From NCBI GenBank assembly GCA_029931535.1, contig JAQPZY010001178.1, forward strand, positions 804,501 through 868,500: a stretch of 64,000 nucleotides of DNA, given 5' to 3'. The DNA comes from Margaritifera margaritifera. Its lineage: Eukaryota > Mollusca > Bivalvia > Unionida > Margaritiferidae. Under the pieces are notes generated by a model. That model was given only the letters and a program-made list of their open reading frames with translations. It had not been told where the DNA came from and made no database searches. A program made the translations under genes and the position numbers. Below are positions 12,100 to 23,796 of this stretch, piece after piece (positions within the stretch are counted from its first letter, which is position 1; each line of letters opens with the position of its first letter).

Positions 12100-12956
12100 T
12101 GTTCTTTACTAAATTTAGTAATTGCAAGATGAACGGAATTAAACGCTGTTGACGGAGTCGGTGTATAGTATCGAATCTTTCCTAGTTTGCTTGTTCAACG
12201 AAGTTTTAAGTTTTATTGTAAAGCAATTGATAATATAAATGTTTTTAGCAACCCAGTATCTTTCGCCAAAATGTTTTTAGTAGTTCTCTATACCAAACTT
12301 CTCCACTGAGTTGTTCTATCAGCCTTCCAGTCAGCGCGAATGTCTAATAAACAAAGCTGATGAAATTTAGTCCGTCAAGGAACAATCAAAGAAGTAACTC
12401 TCACAAGTGTTTGTCCTTGCTTCTTCACGCTTTCAGTTTCCAATACCAAGTTTTGTCTGACAGTAGGGTTTATAAAGGTTCCTAAATTTCTACTGTTGCT
12501 GTCAATCAATAAGAAGTGAAGATTATAACAGGCGGGTCTGTATAAATTCCACGCAGTCCAACACCAACTATTGGATCTTATTAGCTCCAAATGTTTTAAC
12601 CTTTACGCTGCCGCCACGAAGTTGATAATCAGTAAAAATGGGAGTGGTCAAAGGTGAGATCCATATTACGTGTTGATTTTAATCTTGCCTAACTCCTGGT
12701 TAGCGCGAGATTGTAAACGAATGTTTATTAGAATTAAACAATTATCATACTATTGGTGTTCAGATATGTACTATTAAACCATTATCTTACTATTGGTGTT
12801 AAGACATGTACTATTATAAGAATAACGATTAATTTCAGATCGTATTATTTTATAAACTACTCGTTACTAAATTGAAAACGTATTGTAAATTCACCTTTAT
12901 TATATATTTCATAGTGAGATATCGAAATATATCAGTGAGATAAAAATTATATCACC

Positions 12957-13190
12957 AAAGCTATCGATATACTCATATATCTAAATATCTTTCTTCAAAT
13001 ATTTAGATTTCATGTCTATAAAATTTTTAAGCGTTCATGTAAACTTTTCATCGCTTCAAATTTTAGTCAGCTGTTGGGGCCCCGGGTGGCCGAGTAGTCC
13101 AAGGCGCTCGCCTTTACAGATCACTCACATCTTACCTCTGTCCTCGCGAGTTTGAGTCACGGCTCGGCCAACATAGCGTGTGAGAAAGTG
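12957..13190. repeat. Inverted copy of PolB fragment plus SINE head, copy A
   Basis: CTATCGATATACTCATAT up to CAAATTTTAGTCAGCTG is the reverse complement, with substitutions, of the PolB stretch at 15901-16015. It is followed directly by GGGGCCCCGGGTGGCCGAG, the head of the SINE that sits at 15644-15900 on the other strand. The copy carries the same PolB/SINE junction, so it arose after the SINE inserted and was then inverted. The SINE homology stops near GTGTGAGAAAGTGAT. Confidence 0.88.
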
Positions 13191-13587
13191 ATATCACTTT
13201 TGGAACTACTTTCTTTTTCCATTTAGGAAGTTTATTTTCCCTTATGTATGATATTTAGACCCGTATTTCCAATTTTAGGCTTATTTCATTTTTCTTCTCC
13301 TTCTCTCTCTCTCCCTTCCACTCTCTCTCTCTCTCTCCCTCCACATCTGGATGTACAGATCTTAAAATGTGTCAACTTAGGCCCTCTAGTGTAAATGTAT
13401 GCAATCAATGAGGTGCTATCAAGAAATGCCTAAAAACGAACTCCATACAGCAAAAAGTAGACTTTAAGTATTAACTTTTTTATAATTAGTTTTCTACACT
13501 AATCATGGAAACTGTCCGTGACTGAACTTACATAACCTGTTGCTATGTGTCACTCGAACGATATTGTATACCTGTAATACTCTACGA

Positions 13588-13712
13588 CAGTGGTGGCCAG
13601 ACTTTAGTGACATGGGATCTACTTTTTACCCAGTCATACCAACACGCTGCGGTCTATCAGAAACTACTTTGCGATCGACGGTCGACCGAGATCGATGTAT
13701 TGGCCACCCCTG
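13588..13712. mobile_element. hAT-type MITE, 125 bp, copy A
   Basis: It begins CAGTGGTGGCCAGAC and ends TTGGCCACCCCTG, imperfect inverted termini. The flanks CTCTACGA (13580-13587) and CTCGACGA (13713-13720) match at 7 of 8 bases, fitting the 8-bp duplication of hAT elements. The interior contains GATCGACGGTCGACCGAGATC. It is also present in copy B, so it predates the segmental duplication. Confidence 0.8.
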
Positions 13713-13720
13713 CTCGACGA

Positions 13721-15284
13721 CAAATGGTACCAATTTTGTAGAAAAAAAACAACTCGTGACTAAATATAGTAGTACAATCTTTTATGTAGCAATTTTAACT
13801 CGCATCACAATCATGTTTGAAAATGATGGATAAATCGGGCGTTGATTATGTTGATTACAAACCGACATTAAGTGACAATCGAAATTTGGATACAGCGTCT
13901 GCTACCGAGCTAGACTGCAAGCTTGCCAAAGTCACAAAAAACATTTACGTTTGAATGTAGAAATAAACAAAATGAAGAACAAAAATCCTTGCAAGTAAAC
14001 TCACAGTCATTAAAATCTTTTGTTTAAAGATGTTACGTTCTGAAGTCTGTCAGATACAACCGCTCTGTTATGTTTCTAGCTGCTGGTTTATATGTCACAC
14101 ACACAATTATAGACTGAATATCATCTCAAATGTTCATGGGTTAATTTTCAGTTCGGTCTTATACACAGAGGCCAATGACTTCAGTGTCACTGTATATCTT
14201 GTCATGCCTATTTATCAGAGTCTAGTTTTCAAGCGCATATAATTTTATTAAACAATACTATTTTACGTAAATCAAGTTACATGTATTTGAGACAGAACTT
14301 GTTCGGGTAAATATGAGCGATATGTTGCATAGAATCGCTTCGGGAAGAAGAAAAGAACTTAGAAAAATGATAAATAATAAAGAAACATGTATTAAGTCAT
14401 TATTCATGATTTTTTATTTTTACACGGCCTTTTATTAAAAATGTTTGGCAAAATATCCCAAACATATAGTTAATCCATGTTTTCATTCTGTGGGAAGCTA
14501 ATTAGGAGTACAGAATATGAAACAACTAGGCCGCTCATATTTCTGTATAGGAATACGAGAACATTAATAATTAACATTAAAGAAATACAAGGTCAGTAAG
14601 ACTGAACTATAAGTAAAAAAATGTCGTCTGCTAGAATTTTACATGTGTTTAACCGTTGCATGGTGTATATGGGCCGCGTGGCGTTTACGTAAAGCAAAGA
14701 AATGTATAGCATAAGGTTTGTGGTTAGAATCTCGGCAGAAGTATCAATTTTTTTGTATATATTGGAAAAATCAGTATAGAAAAAGGTTGTATGGCGTACA
14801 CCAATTTGGCTTCATAATTGTATGTTAGAAAAATCAGTATAGAAAAAGGGTGAATAATAAACAGTGACGTATAAGTACACAATAAACAATGACGTAGATG
14901 TACACGATAACCTATGACGTATAGGTACACAATAAGCGCTGACGATAAACACTGACGCTTAAAGGTATATTAAAATATTTATAGCAAAATAAAATATAGT
15001 TAAATATATATTGAAATATTTATAACTAAATAAAATAACAAATAGCTAAATATAAATTGAAATAATTAATAATTCGATAAATCAAATTGAACGCTTCCAT
15101 ACTTCATATGCCAATACTGAAACAAATGAAACAAAATAACTACCTTTTATACGTTATTAACTGGAAAATAATTCAAACGTATAAATAGACACAATTTAAA
15201 CAGAATCTTAATAGAGGGACTAAGAGATTCATTTAACAGAAAGGTCTATGGGTATATATTTTGCGCTGGTAACAATCAAGAGAA
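13721..15284. other. AT-rich interval in copy A, no supported gene
   Basis: Short frames with no family signature are present. A direct repeat of AGAAAAATCAGTATAGAAAAAGG lies near 14765 and 14825, and a few GTGACGTATA.GTACAC motifs repeat at 14860-14945. This may be Polinton sequence upstream of PolB that is too decayed to recognise. Confidence 0.4.
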
Positions 15285-15643
15285 AGATGAAAGACATTTC
15301 AACTCAAGAGATGTATGTTACATTTGTAAAAAAAAAAAAAAAAAGATATAACTAAAATCATAGCAAGAGATCATGACAATTTATTGGGTAAATATAGAGG
15401 TGCAACACATAATGAATGTAATTTTAATTTTAAGTATCCCATATACATACCATTGTTCATTCATAACTTGTCCCGTCATGACAGCCATCTGTTATTAAGA
15501 CACTTGTAAAATTGATCAAGATGAAGAGATACAAATCATACCGAACAACTATGAGAAATACATACCATTCAGCAAGGATATTATAATTGATAGTTTCATG
15601 AAAGAAGAAAAAGAAATAATAATAATCTAAACAAAAGCTGACT
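15285..15643 (+). pseudogene. Polinton PolB, N-terminal part, copy A
   Basis: The frame reads a CYIC zinc-binding pair, RDHDNLLGKYRGATHNECN (about 15368-15423) and IPLFIHNLSRHDSHLL (about 15450-15497). These are the zinc-knuckle/RDH-GKYRGAAHN block and the N-x2-YD-type Exo II block of protein-primed family B polymerases from Polintons/Mavericks. In Exo II the usual Gly-Tyr has become Arg-His. A run of 17-18 A inside the zinc-finger block and later frameshifts show it is dead. A SINE follows at 15644. Confidence 0.88.
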
Positions 15644-15900
15644 CAATACTTGGTTTGGTTTTGTGGGTTTAACGCCATTTTCAGCATATTATAGGCTATA
15701 CATGGCGGCCAGTGTATTTGGTGGAGGAAGAACCCGGGAAAACACCGGGAAGAACCACCGACCCACGGGAAAGCTACTTGCAAACTTTCTCACACGTTAC
15801 CTTGGCCGAGCCGGGACTCAAACCCACGAGGACAGAGGTGAGATGTGAATGATCTGTAAAGGCGAGCGCCTTAGACTACTCGGCCACCCGGGGCCCCAAC
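15644..15900 (-). mobile_element. tRNA-derived SINE, full length, with 8-bp TSD (copy A)
   Basis: On the minus strand the head reads GGGGCCCCGGGTGGCCGAGT with A-box-like TGGCCGAGTAGTC and B-box-like GGGTTTGAGTCCC. The body has CGTGGGTCGGTGGTTCTTCC and CCTCCACCAAATACACTGGC, and the 3' end is GGCGTTAAACCC. The head resembles a class II (Leu/Ser-type) tRNA with a long variable region. AGCTGACT flanks it perfectly at 15636-15643 and 15901-15908. It interrupts the PolB frame. Confidence 0.93.
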
Positions 15901-15908
15901 AGCTGACT

Positions 15909-16440
15909 AAAATTTGAAGTGATGAAAATTTTACAGAGACACTAAAAATGTTATAGAGAAGAAATCTAAATATTTGAAGAAATATACTTATACATATGAG
16001 TATATCGTTAGCTTTCAAAGGTTTAAAAAAAAAACAACAGCTCTACCACCAACAGAAACGTTTTACTTATCAATGAATTTTTCAAACAAATCAAATGACG
16101 ACTACCAGTATATACATGCAGTCATGGAACATTTTAACCTTCAAACACTTGGTGATCTACATAATTATTATGTCGTGATGGGATACTATGATCCTATGTG
16201 ACATTTTGAGGAATGTAGGAATGTATGTATGTATTACAAACTAAACTGACTATTATAGTGCACCAGGACTAGCTTATGACGAGAATTTGAAGCTATCAGG
16301 TGTAGGACTTGAACTTTTAACATACAATGATAATGTTCCTAATGATTAAGAGGGGAAAACAAAGTGAGATTAGCATGATACCACATAGATATATGCTGAA
16401 GCAAATCGTGGATACTACTTGGATAAAGATGGAGAGACAA
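15909..16440 (+). pseudogene. Polinton PolB, exonuclease-to-palm part, copy A
   Basis: Frames continue PolB after the SINE: YTYTYEYIVSFQRF, LPPTETFYLSMN, HFNLQTLGDLHNYYV (about 15970-16175) and, after a stop, RNVCMYYKL, a shifted APGLAYD block and SMIPHRYM. The family's Exo III acidic block after LHNYYV is replaced by a degenerate MGYYDP. Reading stops at GACAAAGTCTGATTG, where a tandem array begins. Confidence 0.87.
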
Positions 16441-16582
16441 AGTCTGATTGTACTGTATACTGTTTGTACTGTATACAAAGTCTGATTATACTGTATATTG
16501 ATTGTACTGTGTACAAAGACTGATTGTACTGTATACTGTTTGTACTGCATACAAAGTCTAATTGTACTGTATACTGTTTGTA
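16434..16582. repeat. ~38-bp array seeded in PolB, copy A (short)
   Basis: Units combine ACAAAGTCTGATTGTACTG and TATACTGTTTGTACTG. About four units are present before the junction with copy B. The first unit overlaps the PolB text GACAAAGTCTGATTG, so the array grew from coding sequence. Confidence 0.9.
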
Positions 16583-16775
16583 CTGATAATCCGTATGTAT
16601 ACAGGAAACTACCTCACTAGGTATATGATAAATATATTTTTCTTTTCAGGAAAGGACTATACCACAATTGAAGCATTTTTGTTATGGTACTTATTCTACC
16701 AGTAATTACCATTGCGACTTAGTCTACTCCTCGTCGTAAAGAAAAAACATACGTCTATAAATCACGAAAAACAGA

Positions 16776-16994
16776 ATGATTGCCCGTTGCATGTATCCGA
16801 TTATGTTTTACTACGCCTGTATTCAGAACCCAAAGACAATGGCAACAGCCTCAGATTTAATTGACATGACGTGCAAAGATATGAATAGCACAATACATCA
16901 TTTACTAAATGATCGAAAAAATTTAATAGGACAGAACTTTGACCTGTTGCAATATATTCAACATTGCATGGATTATGAAAAGGATCCAAATTAG
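16776..16994 (+). CDS. Small ORF of unknown function, copy B (72 codons)
   Basis: Identical protein to the frame at 10004-10222. No domain is recognised and the same doubts apply. Confidence 0.25.
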   Translation: MIARCMYPIMFYYACIQNPKTMATASDLIDMTCKDMNSTIHHLLNDRKNLIGQNFDLLQYIQHCMDYEKDPN

Positions 16995-17249
16995 AAGCGA
17001 ATGTTCTTATATTTAGCAAGAAGAAAATGAGCACATTTGTGTCAAGGTAATCCTCTCGAACTAAAATAGGCATAAATGTATTTTGTCTAAGTATTTTTGT
17101 ATAAAGTTGTCGTCAAAATTTACTATACAATTTCTACATTTCTTCATAAAATGCAAATCAAACAATAAGTGATACATAGCTAAATTAACAAATGAGAAAA
17201 GATTCATAAAATACACAATAGCAAGAGTCTTGTGTATTTTGAAAATATA

Positions 17250-17692
17250 TTCATAATTGCATACCATAAGGAAACCAACAGGTAATATATTCAGATATGC
17301 CATACCATAAGGAAAGGAACAGGTAATATATTCATAATTGCAATACCATAAGGAAAGGAACAGGAAATATATTCAGATATGCAATACCATAAGGAAAGGA
17401 AACTAAATATATTCAGATATGCAATACCATAAGGAAAGGAAACTAAATATATTCAGATATGCAATACCATAAAAAAGGAAAAGGAAATATATTCAGATAT
17501 GCAATACCATAAGGAAACCAACAGGTAATATATTCAGATATGCCATACCATAAGGAAACCAACAGGTAATATATTCAGATATGCCATACCATAAGGAAAC
17601 CAACAGGAAATATATTCAGATATGCAATACCATAAGGAAAAGAACAGGAAATATATTCAGATATGCAATACCATAGAAAAAGGAACAGGAAA
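17250..17692. repeat. 41-bp minisatellite, copy B
   Basis: Same unit as at 10455 but with about one unit fewer and a different order of variants near its 3' end, showing array turnover after the duplication. Confidence 0.92.
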
Positions 17693-18351
17693 AAGGCAGC
17701 ACTGAGACGGTCTATCTGTTAATAACTCTGTTACCTTGTTTTTACTATTATTCAAAATTTAACAGGATGAATATTTGCTTTCCTTACATAAAAAAAGAAT
17801 GCCAAAATAGACAGCGTACTAGGTAAGACCATGACTCATTCATTGCAACATTGTTTAATATGATGACTTCTTATTGCATACGTAAATGATTAACACGTAG
17901 TTAAGGTTAGCAACAATTACGAAAGGATGACACCTTTGTGTTTATTTCCATTTTTCGTCGTAACATTTTTTGATAAAATTGAAAATCTTACTCTTCACTC
18001 TTAAGATCATCAGTTCGTATAAAAGAAAACCTTTTTAATATTAAGTCATGAAGAAAAATGTTGAATTCTCCTTTCTTTGAATATTTTAACATCACTTCAT
18101 ACTAGCAACTTTCAGGTTTAAATGGTGATCATAACTGCGGAAAGATTTTGACGAAAGTCTCCAAGTATTTTCAAGGAAATTGTTTTAAATTTTTCATCTA
18201 ATCTAAATTGAAAATGTTTAAAATCTGAACATGCTCATATGAGAAAGATAAGAAAGAATAAGTTTATAATCGGAAGCTATTTTTGGGGCAATGAGAAAAT
18301 TCGACGAAGAGATGAATATGATAATTCAATACAGAAGTATCCACAGAAGAT

Positions 18352-18490
18352 CAATTACTATTACTACTACTATTACGACGACGACGGCGACCACGATGAT
18401 GGCTACTACTACCACTACTACTACTACAACAACTAATACGATTACTACTAACAACAACAATAATAGCAATAACAACATAAATAAATAAAC
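18352..18490. repeat. (TAC)n/(AAC)n trinucleotide tract, copy B
   Basis: Counterpart of the tract at 11620, with small length changes around CTACTACTACAACAACTAA. Confidence 0.88.
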
Positions 18491-18676
18491 AAAGTAAATG
18501 AATGAATTATCATGTACTTTAAAGCAATTTATGCCATACATTAGGATTAAGCATGAAACGAAACGAAAATTGAAACAACTTTAAAATATTGCAAATATAA
18601 GGAGCATTTATTACCAGTTCGTAAATAAGTTTGATTCGTAAATAAGTTCGTAAACAAGTTTGATATTTCAACTTAC

Positions 18677-18831
18677 CAGGAGGGCTCCAGTGTATGTTGC
18701 TGCTTTTCTTGTTGGAGAATTCTTGATATAGATCCTAGACTCAAGGATAATGCGAGATCAAGACAGAGAAGAAGTAAGAATACTTGTTTGGCCAGGATTC
18801 TAGTTTTCCCACTTCTAACCACTGGATTCAT
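18677..18831 (-). CDS. Possible first exon of a membrane or secreted protein, copy B
   Basis: Same sequence as 11945-12099, including the ATG, the hydrophobic stretch and the GTAAGTT donor at 18676. I saw no difference between the copies here. Confidence 0.25.
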
Positions 18832-19688
18832 TGTTCTTTACTAAATTTAGTAATTGCAAGATGAACGGAATTAAACGCTGTTGACGGAGTCGGTGTATAG
18901 TATCGAATCTTTCCTAGTTTGCTTGTTCAACGAAGTTTTAAGTTTTATTGTAAAGCAATTGATAATATAAATGTTTTTAGCAACCCAGTATCTTTCGCCA
19001 AAATGTTTTTAGTAGTTCTCTATACCAAACTTCTCCACTGAGTTGTTCTATCAGCCTTCCAGTCAGCGCGAATGTCTAATAAACAAAGCTGATGAAATTT
19101 AGTCCGTCAAGGAACAATCAAAGAAGTAACTCTCACAAGTGTTTGTCCTTGCTTCTTCACGCTTTCAGTTTCCAATACCAGGTATTGTCTGACAGTAGGG
19201 TTTATAAAGGTTCCTAAATTTCTACTGTTGCTGTCAATCAATAAGAAGAGAAGATTATAACAGGCGGGTCTGTATAAATTCCACGCAGTCCAACACCAAC
19301 TATTGGATCTTATTAGCTCCAAATGTTTTAACCTTTACGCTGCCGCCACGAAGTTGATAATCAGTAAAAATGGGAGTGGTCAAAGGTGAGATCCATATTA
19401 CGTGTTGATTTTAATCTTGCCTAACTCCTGGTTAGCGCGAGATTGTAAACGAATGTTTATTAGAATTAAACAATTATCATACTATTGGTGTTCAGATATG
19501 TACTATTAAACCATTATCTTACTATTGGTGTTAAGACATGTACTATTATAAGAATAACGATTAATTTCAGATCGTATTATTTTATAAACTACTCGTTACT
19601 AAATTGAAAACGTATTGTAAATTCACCTTTATTATATATTTCATAGTGAGATATCGAAATATATCAGTGAGATAAAAATTATATCACC

Positions 19689-19922
19689 AAAGCTATCGAT
19701 ATACTCATATATCTAAATATCTTTCTTCAAATATTTAGATTTCATGTCTATAAAATTTTTAAGCGTTCATGTAAACTTTTCATCGCTTCAAATTTAAGGC
19801 AGCTGTTGGGGCCCCGGGTGGCCGAGTAGTCCAAGGCGCTCGCCTTTACAGATCACTCACATCTTACCTCTGTCCTCGCGGGTTTGAGTCACGGCTCGGC
19901 CAACATAGCGTGTGAGAAAGTG
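19689..19922. repeat. Inverted copy of PolB fragment plus SINE head, copy B
   Basis: Counterpart of 12957-13190. At the PolB/SINE junction this copy reads AAATTTAAGGCAGCTG where copy A reads AAATTTTAGTCAGCTG. Confidence 0.87.
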
Positions 19923-20334
19923 ATATCACTTTTGGAACTACTTTCTTTTTCCATTTAGGAAGTTTATTTTCCCTTATGTATGATATTTAGACCCGTATTT
20001 CCAATTTTAGGCTTATTTCATTTTTCTTCTTTTTCTGCTCCTTCTCTCTCTCTCCCTTCCACTCTCTCTCTCTCTCTCTCTCTCCCTCCACATCTGGATG
20101 TACAGATCTTAAAATGTGTCAACTTAGGCCCTCTAGTGTAAATGTATGCAATCAATGAGGTGCTATCAAGAAATGCCTAAAAACGAACTCCATACAGCAA
20201 AAAGTAGACTTTAAGTATTAACTTTTTTATAATTAGTTTTCTACACTAATCATGGAAACTGTCCGTGACTGAACTTACATAACCTGTTGCTATGTGTCAC
20301 TCGAACGATATTGTATACCTGTAATACTCTACGA

Positions 20335-20459
20335 CAGTGGTGGCCAGACTTTAGTGACATGGGATCTACTTTTTACCCAGTCATACCAACACGCTGCGGT
20401 CTATCAGAAACTACTTTGCGATCGACGGTCGACCGAGATCGATGTATTGGCCACCCCTG
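20335..20459. mobile_element. hAT-type MITE, 125 bp, copy B
   Basis: Counterpart of 13588-13712 with the same flanking CTCTACGA and CTCGACGA. Its presence in both copies dates the insertion before the duplication. Confidence 0.8.
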
Positions 20460-22029
20460 CTCGACGACAAATGGTACCAATTTTGTAGAAAAAAAACAAC
20501 TCGTGACTAAATATAGTAGTACAATCTTTTATGTAGCAATTTTAACTCGCATCACAATCGTGTTTGAAAATGATGGATAAATCGGGCGTTGATTATGTTG
20601 ATTACAAACCGACATTAAGTGACAATCGAAATTTGGATACAGCGTCTGCTACCGAGCTAGACTGCAAGCTTGCCAAAGTCACAAAAAACATTTACGTTTG
20701 AATGTAGAAATGAACAAAATGAAGAACAAAAATCCTTGCAAGTAAACTCACAGTCATTAAAATCTTTTGTTTAAATATGTTACGTTCTGAAGTCTGTCAG
20801 ATACAACCGCTCTGTTATGTTTCTAGCTGCTGGTTTATATGTCACACACACAATTATAGACTGAATATCATCTCAAATGTTCATGGGTTAATTTTCAGTT
20901 CGGTCTTATATACAGAGGCCAATGACTTCAGTGTCACTGTATATCTTGTCATGCCTATTTATCAGAGTCTAGTTTTCAAGCGCATATAATTTTATTAAAC
21001 AATACTATTTTACGTAAATCAAGTTACATGTATTTGAGACAGAACTTGTTCGGGTAAATATGAGCGATATGTTGCATAGAATCGCTTCGGGAAGAAGAAA
21101 AGAACTTCCAAAAATGATAAATAATAAAGAAACATGTATTAAGTCATTATTCATGATTTTTTATTTTTACACGGCCTTTTATTAAAAATGTTTGGCAAAA
21201 TATCCCAAACATATAGTTAATCCATGTTTTCATTCTGTGGGAAGCTAATTAGGAGTACAGAATATGAAACAACTAGGCCGCTCATATTTCTGTATAGGAA
21301 TACGAGAACATTAATAATTAACATTAAAGAAATACAAGGTCAGTAAGACTGAACTATAAGTAAAAAAATGTCGTCTGCTAGAATTTTACATGTGTTTAAC
21401 CGTTGCATGGTGTATATGGGCCGCGTGGCGTTTACGTAAAGCAAAGAAATGTATAGCATAAGGTTTGTGGTTAGAATCTCGGCAGAAGTATCAATTTTTT
21501 TGTATATATTGGAAAAATCAGTGTAGAAAAAGGTTGTATGGCGTACACCAATTTGGCTTCATAATTGTATGTTAGAAAAATCAGTATAGAAAAAGGGTGA
21601 ATAATAAACAGTGACGTATAAGTACACAATAAACAATGACGTAGATGTACACGATAACCTATGACGTATAGGTACACAATAAGCGCTGACGATAAACACT
21701 GACGCTTAAAGGTATATTAAAATATTTATAGCAAAATAAAATATAGTTAAATATATATTGAAATATTTATAACTAAATAAAATAACAAATAGCTAAATAT
21801 AAATTGAAATAATTAATAATTCAATAAATCAAATTGAACGCTTCCATACTTCATATGCCAATACTGAAACAAATGAAACAAAATAACTACCTTTTATACG
21901 TTATTAACTGGAAAATAATTCAAACGTATAAATAGACACAATTTAAACAGAATCTTAATAGAGGGACTAAGAGATTCATTTAACAGAAAGGTCTATGGGT
22001 ATATATTTTGCGCTGGTAACAATCAAGAG

Positions 22030-22388
22030 AAAGATGAAAGACATTTCAACTCAAGAAATGTATGTTACATTTGTAAAAAAAAAAAAAAAGATATAACTAA
22101 AATCATAGCAAGAGATCATGACAATTTATTGGGTAAATATAGAGGTGCAACACATAATGAATGTAATTTTAATTTTAAGTATCCCATATACATACCATTG
22201 TTCATTCATAACTTGTCCCGTCATGACAGCCATCTGTTATTAAGACACTTGTAAAATTGATCAAGATGAAGAGATACAAATCATACCGAACAACTATAAG
22301 AAATACATACCATTCAGCAAGGATATTATAATTGATAGTTTCATGAAAGAAGAAAAAGAAATAATAATAATCTAAACAAAAGCTGACT
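22030..22388 (+). pseudogene. Polinton PolB, N-terminal part, copy B
   Basis: Same blocks as 15285-15643 (CYIC, GKYRGATHNECN, HNLSRHDSH) with a shorter A run in the zinc-finger block, giving a different frame across it. Confidence 0.87.
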
Positions 22389-22645
22389 CAATACTTGGTT
22401 TGGTTTTGTGGGTTTAACGCCATTTTCAGCACATTATAGGCTATACATGGCGGCCAGTGTATTTGGTGGAGGAAGAACCCGGGAAAACACCGGGAAGAAC
22501 CACCGACCCACGGGAAAGCTACTTGCAAACTTTCTCACACGTTACCTTGGCCGAGCCGGGACTCAAACCCACGAGGACAGAGGTGAGATGTGAATGATCT
22601 GTAAAGGCGAGCGCCTTAGACTACTCGGCCACCCGGGGCCCCAAC
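22389..22645 (-). mobile_element. tRNA-derived SINE, copy B
   Basis: Counterpart of 15644-15900. The left target site AGCTGACT (22381-22388) is intact, but the right one has decayed to AAGCTTACT. Copy A keeps the ancestral site. Confidence 0.92.
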
Positions 22646-22653
22646 AAGCTTAC

Positions 22654-23180
22654 TAAAATTTGAAGTGATGAAAATTTTACAGAGACACTAAAAATGTTAT
22701 AGAGAAGAAATCTAAATATTTGAAGAAATATACTTATACATATTAGTATATCGATAGCTTTCAAAGGTTTAAAAAAAAACAACAGCTATACCACCAATAG
22801 AAACGTTTTACTTATCAATGAATTTTTCAAACAAATCAAATGACGACTACCAGTATATACATGCAGTCATGGAACATTTTAACCTTCAAACACTTGGTGA
22901 TCTACATAATTATTATGTCGTGATGGGATACTATGATCCTATGTGACATTTTGAGGAATGTAGGAATGTATGTATGTATTACAAACTAAACTGACTATTA
23001 TAGTGCACCAGGACTAGCTCATGACGAGAGTTTGAAGCTATCAGGTGTAGGACTTGAACTTTTAACATACAATGATAATGTTCCTAATGATTAAGAGGGG
23101 AAAACAAAATGAGATTAGCATGATACCACATAGATATATGCTGAAGCAAATCGTGGATACTACTTGGATAAAGATGGAGA
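22654..23180 (+). pseudogene. Polinton PolB, exonuclease-to-palm part, copy B
   Basis: Same blocks as 15909-16440. It is followed by the expanded array, after which PolB resumes near 23.7 kb, so this is the copy that was colinear with the rest of the gene. Confidence 0.86.
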
Positions 23181-23688
23181 GACAAAGTCTGATTGTTCTG
23201 TATACTGTTTGTACTGTATACAAAGTCTGATTATACTGTATATTGATTGTACTGTATACAAAGACTGATTGTACTGTATACTGTTTGTACTGTATACAAA
23301 GTCTAATTGTACTGTATACTGTTTGTACTGTATATTGATTGTACTGTATACTGTTTGTACTGTATACAAAGTCTGATTGTACTGTATATTGTTTGTACTG
23401 TATACAAAGTCTGATTGTACTGTATATTGATTGTACTGTATACTGTTTGTACTGTATACAAAGTCTGATTGTACTGTGTACTGTTTGTACTGTATACAAA
23501 GTCTGATTGTACTGTATACTGTTTGTACTGTATACAAAGTCTGATTGTACTATATATTGATTGTACTGTATACTGTTTGTACTGTATACAAAGTCTGATT
23601 GTACTGTATATTGATTGTACTGTATACTGTTTGTACTGTATACAAAGTCTGATTGTACTGTATACCGATTGTACTGTATACTGTTTGT
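23175..23688. repeat. ~38-bp array grown from PolB, copy B (expanded)
   Basis: About 13 composite units mix TGTACTGTATACAAAGTCTG, ATTGTACTGTATATTG and TGTACTGTATACTGTTTG. The array is open in several frames, including a 229-codon minus-strand frame of NSIQYNQ-type repeats, which I regard as an artefact. Confidence 0.93.
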
Positions 23689-23796
23689 CCGTCCATGCTT
23701 AGCACTTTCGGTACAAAGCACGATGGTGAGCTTGAAACCTAAAGGTGACAAATTGCTAACAAAGTCAGGTCAAGGTCGTTTAATATGTATCTACAT
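23689..23796 (+). pseudogene. Polinton PolB, short piece before motif A
   Basis: Between the array and the solo LTR, about 100 bases end AATATGTATCTACAT. The last codons give NMYLH, fitting the start of family B motif A (a hydrophobic stretch before the catalytic Asp, here His). The rest of motif A resumes after the LTR. Assignment rests on this alignment across the insertion. Confidence 0.55.

Larger units (their letters stand above)
9806..16577. repeat. Segmental tandem duplication, copy A (6.77 kb)
   Basis: From TTGTACTG at 9806 this segment repeats at 16578 in the same orientation with an offset of 6772 bases. The offset drifts to 6732-6747 through repeat-unit gains and losses, one 41-bp unit and (CT)n length among them. 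Outside arrays only scattered substitutions are visible, for example AAGTTTTGTC versus AGGTATTGTC. The sequence TTGTACTG at the left edge also occurs in the 38-bp array at the right edge, so the breakpoint carries microhomology. Contents are annotated separately. Confidence 0.95.
16578..23688. repeat. Segmental tandem duplication, copy B
   Basis: This is a direct copy of 9806-16577 starting at the shared TTGTACTG. It has one 41-bp unit fewer, a longer (CT)n at about 20045-20090, and a much longer terminal 38-bp array. After the array the sequence continues uniquely (CCGTCCATGCTTAGCAC), so PolB is continuous downstream only from this copy. Confidence 0.95.

Noticed and set aside
23062..23751. 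229-codon minus-strand frame rich in NSIQYNQ repeats
   Set aside because: It lies across the 38-bp array grown from PolB; both strands are open and composition follows the repeat. No gene signal.
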